The notes under the pieces are model-generated. The model made no database searches and was not told the origin of the DNA. It saw only the letters and a list, made by a program, of their open reading frames with translations. Positions 23,119-33,264 of a stretch of 64,000 nt of DNA are shown here, one piece after another. The stretch comes from Megaleporinus macrocephalus (lineage: Eukaryota > Chordata > Actinopteri > Characiformes > Anostomidae). Numbering within the stretch: position 1 is the first letter of the stretch; the number at the start of each line of letters is the position of its first letter. Made by a program: the position numbers and the translations under genes. The DNA lies in the NCBI GenBank assembly GCA_021613375.1, contig CM038704.1, positions 29,568,082 through 29,632,081 of the forward strand, read 5' to 3'.

Positions 23119-23393
23119 TTATTATATTATATCTCCAAAACGGTTGGTTTATGTGAGAGACAACAAATTCTCTTATCTTGAAGGTAATTAGTTTACTGTT
23201 TTCAAACGGTGGTGAAATGGTTTTATAATGACAGTGATGTTCCGTCACTTTATGTTATGATATTTATTTTATATTCATCCATTTGTCCATCAGTGTCAAG
23301 ATGGACAGTTAAGCGTAGGTCCGTCTGCTTGAGTGACGTCCCCTGTGTTCTATTTGAACTTAAATGCATTTCCTGTTCTCTCCTTGCGTCCAG

Positions 23394-23558
23394 CTTGAGA
23401 GGTGGTATGATCCTAATGCACCTGAGTGCCCAACAATGGTCAGGCCGACAGGGTGGGAGAAGGTTTTTTTACCCTCCAGACGCAGTCCCCTCCGTCCATT
23501 AACCTGCCAGTGTCAGGCCAGTTGTCTTTTTGATGGAGAGCCGGAAAGCTGGTCGTGA
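23394..23558 (+). CDS. Possible terminal coding exon, unidentified
   Basis: A pyrimidine-rich acceptor (TCCTGTTCTCTCCTTGCGTC then CAG, ending 23393) precedes an open frame of 54 codons ending at TGA 23556-23558. The product begins LERWYDPNAPECPTMVRPTG and continues with VFLPSRRSPLRPL and a cysteine cluster CQCQASC. The composition looks protein-like, but I know no family for it and no partner exon upstream is identified. It may be an exon of an unannotated or long non-coding transcript, or chance. Confidence 0.22.
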   Translation, partial: LERWYDPNAPECPTMVRPTGWEKVFLPSRRSPLRPLTCQCQASCLFDGEPESWS

Positions 23559-24059
23559 CTGAGAAGATGGAGAGAGAAAGACATGCTTTCAGAGCTTTTT
23601 ACTTACTGCAGCTCCGTGACTTTAGTACCACAGTTATCAATCCAGCGCCTTAGTCTCATCACAGAAATAGTTTTACATTTTTTCACACCATGCATTTGAA
23701 AATCATATGCATATATTTCCTCTCTCTTCTGTTATTCCAGTGTTGTAATGCACAATTAACATGGTATACAGGCAAACAAAAGCAGGAAATATAAGAATAT
23801 TTACAATCATTCAATCTATTCCCAGATAGATTATTTTAGGTCTAATTAAGTGATGTTACCTAATTGCAATGGTATATACTTGTTAACTGTCATGTAACTG
23901 ACCATGCTTTTCACTTGACAAGACCATTTTATATATGAGCCTCTGTATCTGAAGCAGTGATTCATACGTTCTGACATGTATTTAATGGAAAACAGTACAA
24001 AAACAAAACATTTAATAATTTCCTTTTTTATATATTTAGTATTTAAATATGTAGATTAT
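23559..24059. other. Unassigned AT-rich sequence
   Basis: No identifiable feature. Confidence 0.4.
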
Positions 24060-24212
24060 CACAATCTTCATTTTTTCAATTGTTACTTCTCTCCATCATT
24101 TGAGCACACAGCAGCTGCCCTTTACTTTATGTGAACATTTTATTATAATGGACCAGCAGAAATGTTCCAAAATGGCTTGGAATAAGATCTCTTTACATCT
24201 ACTAACTCTGCC
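24060..24212 (-). mobile_element. Family B inverted-repeat element, partial copy E
   Basis: On the minus strand this reads in order TTCCAAGCCATTTTGGAACA, TTTCTGCTGGTCCATTATAA, GGGCAGCTGC, matching the interior of the complete family B element at 33993-34250 (GCATTTTTATTGGTCCATTC, AATGGCAGCTG). The ends are degraded. Confidence 0.6.
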
Positions 24213-24295
24213 ATCCTTGACTTATTAGGTTTTCTTTGATCATTGATAATACATGTTAAATCCTCTTTCTCTTTAACAACACTTCAACTGTTTGG

Positions 24296-24621
24296 GTACT
24301 AAGTAGGGCTGTGTATTGGCAAGAACCTGGTGATACAAAATACATTGTGATACAGTGGTCACGATTAAATATATAGTGATATACTGCGATATTGCAAGCA
24401 AAGTGATTTGCCAATGCTTATAAATGCCCTTGTGCTGCATGTTTCTGTTGGAGTGGAGCTAAAAATGGATTACAGAGTTGTAAACACAACACACAATGAT
24501 TAACTGTCTGCCAGAAATCTTTGCATGTAAACTGTAAATTAATAATCAATTCTGTGATTTTCAGTATCACTAAACACAATATCACAATATTTCAATATTT
24601 TCTCACACCCCTAGTATGAAG
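24296..24621. mobile_element. hAT-type miniature element with 8-bp target duplication
   Basis: A 310-base element (24304-24613) begins TAGGGCTGTGTATTGGCAAG and ends AATATTTTCTCACACCCCTA, giving short terminal inverted repeats of TAGGG(C/G)TGTG form. It is flanked by GTACTAAG (24296-24303) and GTATGAAG (24614-24621), a 6-of-8 match as expected for an aged 8-bp hAT target duplication. The interior is rich in GATA and ATATC motifs. No coding capacity. Confidence 0.85.
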
Positions 24622-24744
24622 GACACAAACTCATCCTGCCTCATCTTTAGTGGGAGATCTGGATTGCAGAGAAGCCTTTGTAGAACTCACACTCCCCGAT
24701 TACGCAGCTGTGTTTTTATAACATATCGTATCATTTGAATATCA

Positions 24745-24920
24745 TTTGCTCTTCATATCCTGTCAAAGTTTCATGATGATTGGACCAACAGAAATATCCC
24801 CAAGTAGCTTGGAAAAAATCTTATTCCACTGCCTAATATTGAAAGTATAAACAGCTTTTGTCCTCTTACTATGTTGGAGATGCTTGTTTTGCTGTGATGC
24901 TGTGACGCTATGAAGTTTCT
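24745..24920 (-). mobile_element. Family B inverted-repeat element, partial copy D
   Basis: Minus-strand reading gives CAAAACAAGCATCTCCAACA, AGAGGACAAAAGCTGTTTAT, CAGTGGAATAAGATTTTTTC and TTTCTGTTGGTCCAATCATC, the same order of phrases as in copy A (33993-34250). The second terminal repeat is missing or unrecognisable. Confidence 0.7.
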
Positions 24921-26459
24921 GGATGGCACTGTCATGTTGTAATAAGCATGGACATCCCTGAAAAAGATCTTTTCTAGAAGCCAGCATATTGTGACCTTAC
25001 AGGAGAACCAAATACTTTCTTAACTTTGAATAGAAGAAGCACTTCTATTGCTCTGCTCCTCATGACGCAGTAAAAAGCAAACAGTGTGAGTTACAACACA
25101 CTATTTTCAAACAACAACAACATATATCTCCAAAATTGGGCAATAGAACATCCTCATACCCTCACGAACCCTGGCTTTTAAACTTTATGCTGGTAACAGT
25201 CCAGATGGTTCTTTTCTTCTGTGATAAAGTGGGGCTGAGTGGTCAGGGGGTTACCTGAGAAAGGTGGAGATGAGGTGTAAAGAGAGACTTAAAAGGCAGG
25301 TTGATTTCCTTTTTCCAATGTGCTTATTGTGACGACACTGACATTGACGGCCCTGATGTCATCACATCTTCTTTGACCTGATGTCCATTAATTCCATAAC
25401 TAATCTGAAAGGTTGACCCTCCAGAACACTGCAAACGTTTCTGCTGTACATTAATCCATTTCAGATGAGCATGAGTCCAGAGATGTTGGTGGAGTTGTTA
25501 ACATTTGGTTTCCGTTGTAGAGTCTTAACTTTTGTTTGTGGATGCAGTGATGAGTAGTTTTTATTGACGGTGGTTTGTCGAGTATTCTCCAGCCAAAAGC
25601 TGTTCACTCCAAAGAACACTTATTGACACCTTTGTGTACAACTTGGCTAAAGAATAATGAATCAATATTTATTGCCCACGTTCAAGTTGTCTTCACTGGC
25701 AAAGATGTCATTTTCTCTATGTGGTTTATGAATAGCTTCTGCAGATACTACTGTAAGGAATTTGTTTTTGTATCTCACTTCATTACAAACAGAGACAGAT
25801 TCGCTGATGAGTAAACCAAAGCAGACCGCACTCTTTTTATTTGTTTATGGGAACCCCTCTCCCACCAGACCGTCTTAGCGGAGAAAATCAATTTAATTCA
25901 CTCAGCCTGAGAGTTTACAAGTGCTCATCTAAAATCAGCTGCAATGAAGATGGAGAGGGAGAGTTTGCGCACGTCACATCACTGGAAACCCAGAAAGGAA
26001 AGCGGTGATGACAGTGAGGTGAACACTGAAGTGGAGCTGACGCAGTGTGAGGTGGCTGAGGCTTTCACACTTAGAGTGGTCTACACTCACTCAGAGGTGG
26101 GGAGTAACCAGTTCAGCACTTACTGATGTAACACTTTGATGGATTTGTGTTTTTTTCAAATGACATGTTTTCTTTTACTGAGGTATATCTGTGAGAAAAG
26201 CAGTGTTCTCTATACACGGTTATGTTTCAGTCATTAACATTTCTTTACTAATTAATTTGTTTGGTTTTAATTTCTATCATAATGTGAATTGTAACATTTA
26301 TTAGATCTCTTTTAAAATGTTTGGTTTGTAAGCAACAGTGAAGGACAGAACAGAATAAACAGAATAAAAGAAACTCTGAACAATCTTATGTATCATTTCA
26401 TTCCCTTTAATTTGAATTATTTTATTGAGCCTGTTTAATGTTTGAAGGCAATAGGTGCA
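24921..26459. other. Mostly unassigned; a short regulatory-like patch at 25860-25950
   Basis: Nothing firmly identifiable. A fragment ATATATCTCCAAAATTGG near 25122 repeats the terminal phrase of family B elements. The patch at 25870-25945 (AATCAATTTAATTCAC, AAAATCAGCTGCAATG) has the texture of conserved non-coding DNA. The 60-codon frame at 25944 has no recognised features. Confidence 0.35.
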
Positions 26460-26896
26460 TCCCTGTATGTCTGTCTTTCTATTACTCTGTCTTTCTCTCT
26501 CTTTTCCTCCTTCTCTCTCACTCTCACTCTCTGTGTCTTTTTCTGTGTCTTTCTCTCTCTTAGGCAGTCATTCTCTATTGTCTTTCTTTTTGTCAATCAA
26601 TCAATCAATCAATCAATCAATCTGTTTCAGTCTCTTTCTTCCATCTTTCTCTTTCTGTCTCTCTCTCTCTTTCTCTTCTTTCTGTCTGTCTATCTTGGTC
26701 AGGCTCTCTCTATCTCTTTCTCTGTCTCTCTCTCTTTTTTCTTTTCTCTCTCCATTTCTCTATTTCCCTCTTTGTCTCTCTCTCTCTTGCACACTTTTTT
26801 ACTTTCTCTGTCACTCGCTTTCTGTCTCCCTCTCTTTCTCTGTCTATCTATCTCTGTCAGTCTCTGTCTCTGTCAGTCTCTGTCTCTATGTCTGTT

Positions 26897-26925
<29 letters not shown>
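26460..26925 (+). repeat. CT-rich low-complexity tract with an embedded (TCAA)n microsatellite
   Basis: Nearly homopyrimidine over about 460 bases, with TCTGTCTC and CTTTCTC runs. At 26593-26622 lies a clean (TCAA) repeat of about seven units. The 164- and 171-codon frames across it are rich in Ser, Leu and Phe and are artefacts of low complexity. Confidence 0.93.
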
Positions 26926-26927
<2 letters not shown>

Positions 26928-27009
26928 TTTACTGGTGTGTATAGTTTAGACTTTTGAAGGTATCAAGACAAAACATGCTTATATTAACACTATTATTTAT
27001 TCAGTCTGA

Positions 27010-27275
27010 ATATCTTTAAGGAACGTCTGTGAGGAACGGCTGGTCTGGGATCTGTAAGGAGGGCACAGTGACCAGTTTGTTCCACTAATGCATTATAAAC
27101 ATGAGGGCGGTCTCGGGGGCTCTGAGTTGGAGCTATATTGAGTATGGAGCCGTATGACCTGGTGCAGACGGCTCTGCTCAAGATTTTGGTATCCATCATT
27201 GTGATTCTGCTGAAACACCGCTGTCCTTGTGCTGTCGACGAGCGGCTCTGATTTTGGGGCGGAGCCAACCGGCCA
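27010..27275. other. GC-richer island between AT-rich and simple-repeat DNA
   Basis: A sharply bounded patch of higher GC with several CpGs (GGCGGTCTCGGGGG, GTCGACGAGCGG, GGGGCGGAGCC) that contains a 91-codon open frame on the minus strand (26993-27268) and a 35-codon frame on the + strand (27144-27251). It could be an exon, a small promoter or an old insertion. Confidence 0.35.
27144..27251 (+). CDS. Possible single-pass membrane microprotein ORF, 35 aa
   Basis: ATG with A at -3 and G at +4, a favourable vertebrate start context, opens 35 codons ending in TGA. The product starts MEPYDLVQTALLKILVSIIV, continues ILLK as the end of a hydrophobic helix (about residues 11-23), and has a basic, Cys-containing tail HRCPCAVDERL. 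That is the layout of a small single-pass membrane peptide. I do not recognise a family. The overlapping minus-strand frame is longer, so coding direction is uncertain, and a frame this short can arise by chance. Confidence 0.2.
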   Translation: MEPYDLVQTALLKILVSIIVILLKHRCPCAVDERL

Positions 27276-27339
27276 TCACCTCATAACACACACTCACTGT
27301 TTTCAGAAATGGAAGGAAAAAAGAAACCTGACAAGGACA

Positions 27340-27430
27340 TAAATTCTTCCTCCCTCTTTCTTTCTCTCTTTCTCACTCTCTCTCTCTTTCTCTGTTTCTC
27401 TCTTTCACACACACACACACGCACACATAC
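27340..27430 (+). repeat. (CT)n-rich tract ending in (CA)n
   Basis: TCTTTCTCTCTTTCTC-type sequence to about 27405, then a clean CACACACACACACA run to 27420. The overlapping 80-codon frames on both strands are low-complexity artefacts. Confidence 0.9.
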
Positions 27431-27839
27431 TTTTTCTCGATTAATTCTTCTTTCTCGCTGTTTCTTTCTCACCTTTTCTCTACTTTTTTCACTCTTTATT
27501 AGTCTCTCTCTTTCACTATACATGCTCCATCACACACACATACATACTTAGTATATCAAAATAGTACATGGTTAGATGAACATTCATTAGTACAGATTTC
27601 TTACTCAGTATTCCCGGTATTCTATTCCTCATCAGGTATTACTGGAGAAGACTCATTTCTGTTATGTTTCCTAAGACAGTCTGTACTAAATGCAGTGATG
27701 GCAGTAATTGGGACTGAAGGGTTTTTTAGTTTTCTCAGACTAGGTGTAATTTAGTTATGTGTCTTCTCAGTTCCTCAGTGTGAGATGAAGTTAATTAACC
27801 ACAAAGACACTGTTAAATAATGTTTCTCATCTTTACAGA

Positions 27840-28010
27840 GGGTGCCAATAATCATGAAGTTGATTATACATGCTCAGCTTGACGCTGCTATTAGATCAAA
27901 TGCATATGAGAATCACCTTTAATGGAAGGTAGCACACGAACAAGGGCCTTAACATGGTCAGCGTCACTTGCATTTGAATAACTTCGGAGCTCATACCTTT
28001 TTCCTTTATT
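27840..28010. promoter_or_regulatory. Candidate conserved non-coding element
   Basis: Compact repeat-free patch containing AATAATCATGAAGTTGATTA, ATCAAATGCATATGAGAATC (octamer/POU-like) and ACTTGCATTTGAATAAC. Dense POU- and homeodomain-type cores suggest an enhancer. No conservation data. Confidence 0.28.
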
Positions 28011-29109
28011 TCACTTTGTTTTTTTTTTTATTTTCAAGATTGTAAAACCACCATCTACAGTGAAAGCAGACGCATGAGACAGACCCATGGCAAAATGTTT
28101 CTCAGTTAAAGTATAGGTGCTTTATTAATATTTTAACTATTCAAGTGCAAAATTACTTAAGCAAATCAAAAGCAAAACTCTACTAACAAACATTGCTCCT
28201 CGTATGTCTGCAGTTTAGGAAAAGAGTAACATTTCCCCCTGTCGAAACTCCTTGAGTGTCTAAGAATGTTATTGCATTTTTAATTGTGAGTGGGCTTTAT
28301 TCTAATTTATTTTATTTTATTTTATTTTTTTAATACATAAATTCTCTGCTCACAGCCTGCACACACAGTCTGATAAGACTACTGTTTAGGCCAGCAAGTT
28401 TTAAAAACAGTGAAAAACACGTCTGAATGCAACAGAATTGTAGTTTATAGGGAACCTATATTAAACTACATTTCTCTTATCCCGGCCTTATACGACCATC
28501 TACCTACAAAACTGTAAACAGAAGCTGTATTTAATGCAGATAGACCATTGTTCTACACTAACAGATGTTAACTAACATGAAACACATGCAACAGCTTTTA
28601 AGTTCACCATATAGCTACAACAGGATGATGAAAATAGATAACACTGCTCGTATGCTCACTCAGGCTGAGGACGAGCTGTGAAAAGCAGATATCTCGGCAG
28701 GTTTATGAGATGCTTTTGGCAGCTGAAGAGAAGATTGTTTTCTTTAGTGCATTTGAATATAAATGAATAAAACTGTTTCACTTTAGTTTGTGCAGCTGTT
28801 TGTGGACATCTCTGAAACACCAAAAGTATTTTTGAGACATGCTTTGCTTTGATTGGTTGAAGCAGAACTGAATCTATTAAATTTAACTTTTTTATGTTTG
28901 CTCTGCAATAGTTATTAAAAATCAAAGTAGTGAAGTAAAAACACTTTGCTAGAAATTAACTCATATGAAAGTAAAAGTATTATGATTTATTTTACTCATT
29001 ACAGAGAAAAATGTACTGAAATATGATAAAGGGAGGATTTTCTTTCTCCGGCTTTGTTAAATAGAACTCATGCACCAAGTTTCTAGAAAGAAATATAAGA
29101 TGTATTAAC
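28011..29109. other. Unassigned; possibly another decayed hAT-like element
   Basis: Left (TACTTAAGCAAATC near 28155) and right (AAAGTAAAAGTATTATG near 28968, TTACTCATTAC) segments are faintly like the AAGTAC-rich ends of the element at 20238-20970, but too diverged to define borders. The 89-codon minus frame at 28656-28925 shows nothing recognisable. Confidence 0.3.
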
Positions 29110-29225
29110 TTCAACAAAGCATGCTCTTTCCTCTATTTCTTTTTTACTTATTCTTACATACTCTTTTCTTTTTCCTTTTATTCTCTCTCCCTCTCCTCCC
29201 TCTCTCTCTCTCCCCACTCTTCCAC
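29110..29225 (+). repeat. Pyrimidine-rich tract
   Basis: TTTCCTTTTATTCTCTCTCC and CTCTCCTCCCTCTCTCTC-type sequence; low complexity. Confidence 0.85.
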
Positions 29226-29900
29226 TTTGCTTTTCCCGAAGGTCCTGCCCGAATGTGGACAGCGGGAGCATTAATCACAGCCTCAGCTCCTCCAGACAAA
29301 CAAGGAAACTCACTCTGCGGCCACGGCGCGAGCAGCGACACAGTCAGCGCTGCCCTCTGCTCCGGCCTTAATGAAAGCTTTATCTTGTTTAACAAGCAGA
29401 AAAAAAACACCCTCCTCCAGTCAATCAGCCTGCATTTGGCCCCTGAAAGCTCCAATAGCTCACAATACTCCGAGGAAACATTCTGGAACAGAAAAGTACT
29501 CTACTTTTTACTCACTCACTCAAACCAACCCCCCCAAAAAAAGAATAAAACAAAAATATTTGATGCTTGGACCTCTGGAAAAAAAGCACAACTCTGTCCT
29601 GCTGACTCTGTGGTCAAGAGCCGGGGTTAGAGGCCATTTTCCCAGGCTTCCCGTAAAGTCAGCATGAAAGAGACGCGCGGCGTGGAGAGAAGAAAAGGAC
29701 ATCAGAATTGGCCCTGTTTTCAACGAGCGCTCGTCTGATCCTAATTTGCCTTTCTCGGGCTGATCCGTCAGCGAGCGCTGATCAAAAAGGGATACTACGT
29801 CTCCCAGCATTCCTCACCGCAGGAGATGAGTGTCCCTCACTGTCCCTCTGCCACCACTTCCTGTCAGCCAAAACCCTGAAAACAAAGACCCCCTCTAATC
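29226..29900. promoter_or_regulatory. Candidate conserved non-coding block with scattered CpGs
   Basis: Higher-GC, mostly repeat-free sequence with CpG patches (GGCCACGGCGCGAGCAGCGA, GACGCGCGGCGTGG, AACGAGCGCTCGTCTGATCC, GTCAGCGAGCGCTGATC). The AGCGCT-centred palindromes at about 29727 and 29771 stand out. An A-rich run at 29530-29560 and overlapping frames of about 100-170 codons occur, none with recognised domains. Could be an enhancer cluster or an alternative upstream promoter. Confidence 0.28.
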
Positions 29901-30238
29901 CCACATTCTCCTTCCAAACCCCACAGCTCATAAAACGCAACACATACGAGGTTGTCTGCTCACTCATGTTTCATTTGGAGCTAAGGATGAACATTCTAAA
30001 ACAGGCTTCTTCAAATGTTCTGTAAAGGCTGGTTAGAAGCAGCTGAATGCTAATTTGCTTCTCTGCAGGTCAGAAAATAGTAGTTTTTTTGTGGGTCATT
30101 CTATTGCGGTACTGTTGACTTCACAACTGAAACAAAACATTAGTTTTCCATTTTACTTCTTAAAAAATGCCCTTTATTCTTTACAACATGATGAACAGAC
30201 CAATTAGTTCTGACAGTGACGAAATGGTGTATTGCAAC

Positions 30239-30293
<55 letters not shown>

Positions 30294-31400
30294 GTCATTA
30301 TTTGGCTTATTGTATAACATGACAGAATATGTTTACTCATGTAGTTTTCTGAATAAATAATATTAGTATGAGTTGTTTTACTAGAAAGCATAATCACTGG
30401 TGAGTACAAAATGTTCTCCATTACAACTGAGTGTGGCATGCTTTGAATTTTGTTGCTTTGTATTTTAAATTAAGGAGGGTCATTAAAGGACAAACTCAGC
30501 TTAGTTTGACTTTTTAAAATAAAGTTGTACAAAGTAAAATAAAAAACAAAACAAAATCTAAAAAATGATGAAATGGATAATATATGGCTTTTGTTTAAGG
30601 GGGTTGATTTTTTAACACTGTTATTCAGTGCACAATCAAAAATTAACTAATATACATTTTTGTCAAAACACTAGAATGAAATCAAAATCAGCTGAAAATG
30701 ACCACCGCTCCACTAAAAGGAGATGTGTTACTGTTGTTGTGTATTAGTTTAAGAGGGGTTTATGTGTTCACTGTGTGAACTGTAAGTTAATGTAGGTTTT
30801 GAGTTAATGTAGGTTTTGTGTCTGCCATGAAGAGAAGTTTGGTGGCTATTGGTGATGTTCCCTGCTACTCTTGCTGTCAGTAGCGCTGGGCTGGTGGTTT
30901 CCTCTTGCTGTTTATTTAAAAAAAAAGCTGATTCAGTCTGTAAGAGCAATGTTTCCTGGATCTTCTTCTATGCTGACATCACAATAAAAAAAATTAGAAG
31001 TTGGGGTGAACTCACCCTGATCTTATACTTACAATACATTTTCCATACAAGCTACCAACAGTTACATTGGTATTCTCATTACAGGAAGCATAGGGGAGAC
31101 TTGAGCTCCCTTGAAAATAACAGAAACATACCATTATCCTCTACAATTACAGACTCCTGCCCTAGCTTTTCAACAACAAGGCAGAAGTATTGCTTGATAA
31201 ATATTAATCAGGTAGCACGTGCAATTAAATTGACATGTGTTCTCACACTTGAGGTTGTTTGTTTCTCATACAACAATTTATAAGGCTAGGTTGGCTGGTA
31301 TGTTATATTGTTTGCTCACTTGAGCAGTCTGTTCACTAGATTAGTTCAGACTCAAATCACTACTTAAACAACTTGTTTTACTTTTATTAATTAATATTTG
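29901..31400. other. Unassigned AT-rich sequence with a (TTA)n tract
   Basis: Apart from the microsatellite at 30238-30293 and a small tandem at 30782-30818 (two copies of AGTTAATGTAGGTTTTG-like sequence), nothing is identifiable. The 144-codon frame at 30849-31283 has no recognised domain. Confidence 0.4.
30238..30293 (+). repeat. (TTA)n microsatellite
   Basis: Eighteen or so uninterrupted TTA/ATT triplets. Confidence 0.98.
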
Positions 31401-31401
31401 A

Positions 31402-31530
31402 ACGCTGTTGCAGTGGGTAGCACTGTCACCTCACAGCAAGAAGGATCTGGGTTTGATTGCCGGGTCGGGCGACAAGGGTCTCTTCTGTGTGGAGTTTGCA
31501 TGTTCTCTCTGTGTCTGTGTGATATATAGA
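31402..31530 (+). mobile_element. tRNA-derived SINE head, truncated
   Basis: GCAGTGGGTAGCACTGTCAC resembles a pol III A box and, about 45 bases on, GGGTTTGATTGCC resembles the B box GGTTCGANTCC. The next phrase, GTGTGGAGTTTGCATGTTCT, is the well-known body of a widespread fish SINE-like repeat. The copy stops soon after, in A-rich sequence near 31530, so the 3' body is missing. Confidence 0.7.
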
Positions 31531-31564
31531 ATAAATAAAAACAGAGTGCATTTTGATTTGTGAA

Positions 31565-31700
31565 AGAAATTTTTTTTGATTTCAAGAGTTTTATTGTCAT
31601 ATGCACAGCAGAACAGACAGTTACACTGTACAATGAAATTCTTACTTTGCTGTTCCTCCATTCACCAATAGATAAAGATAACAAAAAATGGAAATAATAA
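31565..31700 (-). mobile_element. LINE 3' end fragment
   Basis: On the minus strand: GCAAAGTAAGAATTTCATTG, then TACAGTGTAACTGTC, and CATATGACAATAAAACTCTT. The order (a TTTCATTG-type motif, a TACAGTG motif, then GACAATAAA) parallels the 3' UTR of the LINE at 46750-46880 (TTTCGTTTCACTGTG, then GACAATAAAAAC). This is therefore the 3' tail of a related non-LTR retrotransposon, 5'-truncated. Confidence 0.7.
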
Positions 31701-31957
31701 AAATATATACAAAATATACAAAGTATAATAATATAAATTGTAAATAAAAGTATTTTTATATAAAAGTTATGTGTGCTTTTATGGAAAAGTCTACACAGAT
31801 AATTGAAATTGTATGGAAGGTTAGTTATTTATATTTATCTGTCCCTTGTGGAACTGTTAACCCAGATTTAAGTGTTACTGGTGGTGATCCTCCTATAGTT
31901 CACTTCTTATTGGTGCAGCAGATGCTGGAATGTAACTGATGAGCCATTTAAGGTGGG

Positions 31958-32779
31958 ATGGAAAAATTTCCACAAGAAGTTGAAGAATGGAAAGCTGACT
32001 TTAACCTCATCCTGTCTGTAGGCAAAGGTTCACAGATCATTTTTGGTGGCATTTTTAATTCAATATCTTTAGCAATATCTTTATCTTTAGATTCAATATC
32101 CTTTTCACCCCCAGGAGCAAAAAATGTTGGTACTCGATCTAAACTCACTGAAAAATCAGTTCTGTCAGATCTGAATTATTTAATATTATTAAGTGAAACT
32201 GTGAACAAAAGGACATGGTTCCAGTGCTCTTCTTGTCTTTGGGTTTACTTTCATTGCAGACTTGCAAGGCCATCCATTCTGCACTATCCCTCACCTCACT
32301 TTGAGTATATTTTAAGGAGATCCTCTCAAAGCAATTTACATTCATATTCCGGCCAGACAAACTGTTCACACATCATGAAATTGAACACAAAACCTCTTTG
32401 TATCAAACATTCCTACATAAGAGAAAGGGGGAGAAAAAGAGAGGGAGAGACGGGGGAGAGAGAGTTGCCCTGGAGCTGGATAAGAACACAGGGGCATGTA
32501 GGGAAATGTGTGTTAGTGGAGTTTAGACCATGTAATTTCTGTGGCTCTTCTTGGCTAAAAGCATGTGGTTCAGAGCTAACCATGAAAACAATAGCCAGCA
32601 TTCATGAACATTTCTCCATTCCTCTGCAGGCCATTTACTCTGGACTGCAATGTTTTTTAAAGGCTGAAGGCAAGTGGAAATATGAGGGGAAGCAATGTAT
32701 TATAATTAAGTGGATGTGTCCCTGTCTTGGCTCTTACTCTAGCTGTAGTGAAGGAGTCCAAACAATGAATGAGGGATGA
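31958..32779 (+). CDS. Unidentified 273-codon open reading frame
   Basis: An uninterrupted frame of 273 codons begins at an ATG with G at -3 and G at +4. The product starts MEKFPQEVEEWKADFNLILS and ends near SCSEGVQTMNEG. I recognise no domain, signal peptide or transposon motif. It is rich in Ser, Ile, Leu and Cys, with a short basic/Glu segment in the middle (RERGRKREGETGERE) from a GA-rich patch at 32418-32463. There is a local DNA repeat at 32057-32104 (TTCAATATC- and TATCTTTA-type phrases). In AT-rich DNA a stop-free run this long is unusual. It lies between retroelement pieces and could be a chance frame, part of an uncharacterised element, or a young gene. Confidence 0.25.
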   Translation: MEKFPQEVEEWKADFNLILSVGKGSQIIFGGIFNSISLAISLSLDSISFSPPGAKNVGTRSKLTEKSVLSDLNYLILLSETVNKRTWFQCSSCLWVYFHCRLARPSILHYPSPHFEYILRRSSQSNLHSYSGQTNCSHIMKLNTKPLCIKHSYIRERGRKREGETGERELPWSWIRTQGHVGKCVLVEFRPCNFCGSSWLKACGSELTMKTIASIHEHFSIPLQAIYSGLQCFLKAEGKWKYEGKQCIIIKWMCPCLGSYSSCSEGVQTMNEG

Positions 32780-32995
32780 GAGTTTCTGTCACATACATTA
32801 AGTCATCTGACTTCAGTGGCTTGGGGAGTTTTAAGTAGAGTTTTTTTTTTTTGCAGAGATTTAAAAAATGTAAAAAGAAGAGCTTTAAAACAATAACGGT
32901 GGGCCCTTTCCTGACATGAGCACTTCTATGGTATATATGTGCTCCGAAAACTACATCCCATTGGCTTTGACAGGGTATCTAGCTATAACCACTAA

Positions 32996-33115
32996 CTAAT
33001 AATAATAATAAGTTCAATTTATATAGCGCCTTTCTCATACCCAAGGACGCTTTACATCGAGAGGGAAAAAAATAAAAAATAATAATAATAAAAATTAAAA
33101 AAACTAACAACTAAT
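32996..33115 (+). repeat. Short dispersed repeat flanked by AAT tracts
   Basis: AATAATAATAAT, then TTCAATTTATATAGCGCCTT, TCTCATACCCAAGGACGCTT and TACATC, followed by A-rich AATAATAATAATAA. The core is a phrase recurring in many fish genomes; I cannot assign a class. The flanking A/T triplets suggest retroposition. Confidence 0.55.
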
Positions 33116-33264
33116 TGTAACATTTCTGTGACATCATGTTCTCTAATTATTGTATGATGAGAATCATAATACATCTTTATTTACATACACTAACATAGCT
33201 CAAAGAGCTTCAGACAAGAAGAAGAGTACACTAATATGCACTAATAGTGTACACTAATTCTCTA

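Noticed and set aside
26442..26957. 171- and 164-codon overlapping frames with apparent membrane segments
   Set aside because: Low-complexity CT-rich DNA gives Ser/Leu/Phe runs in two frames at once.
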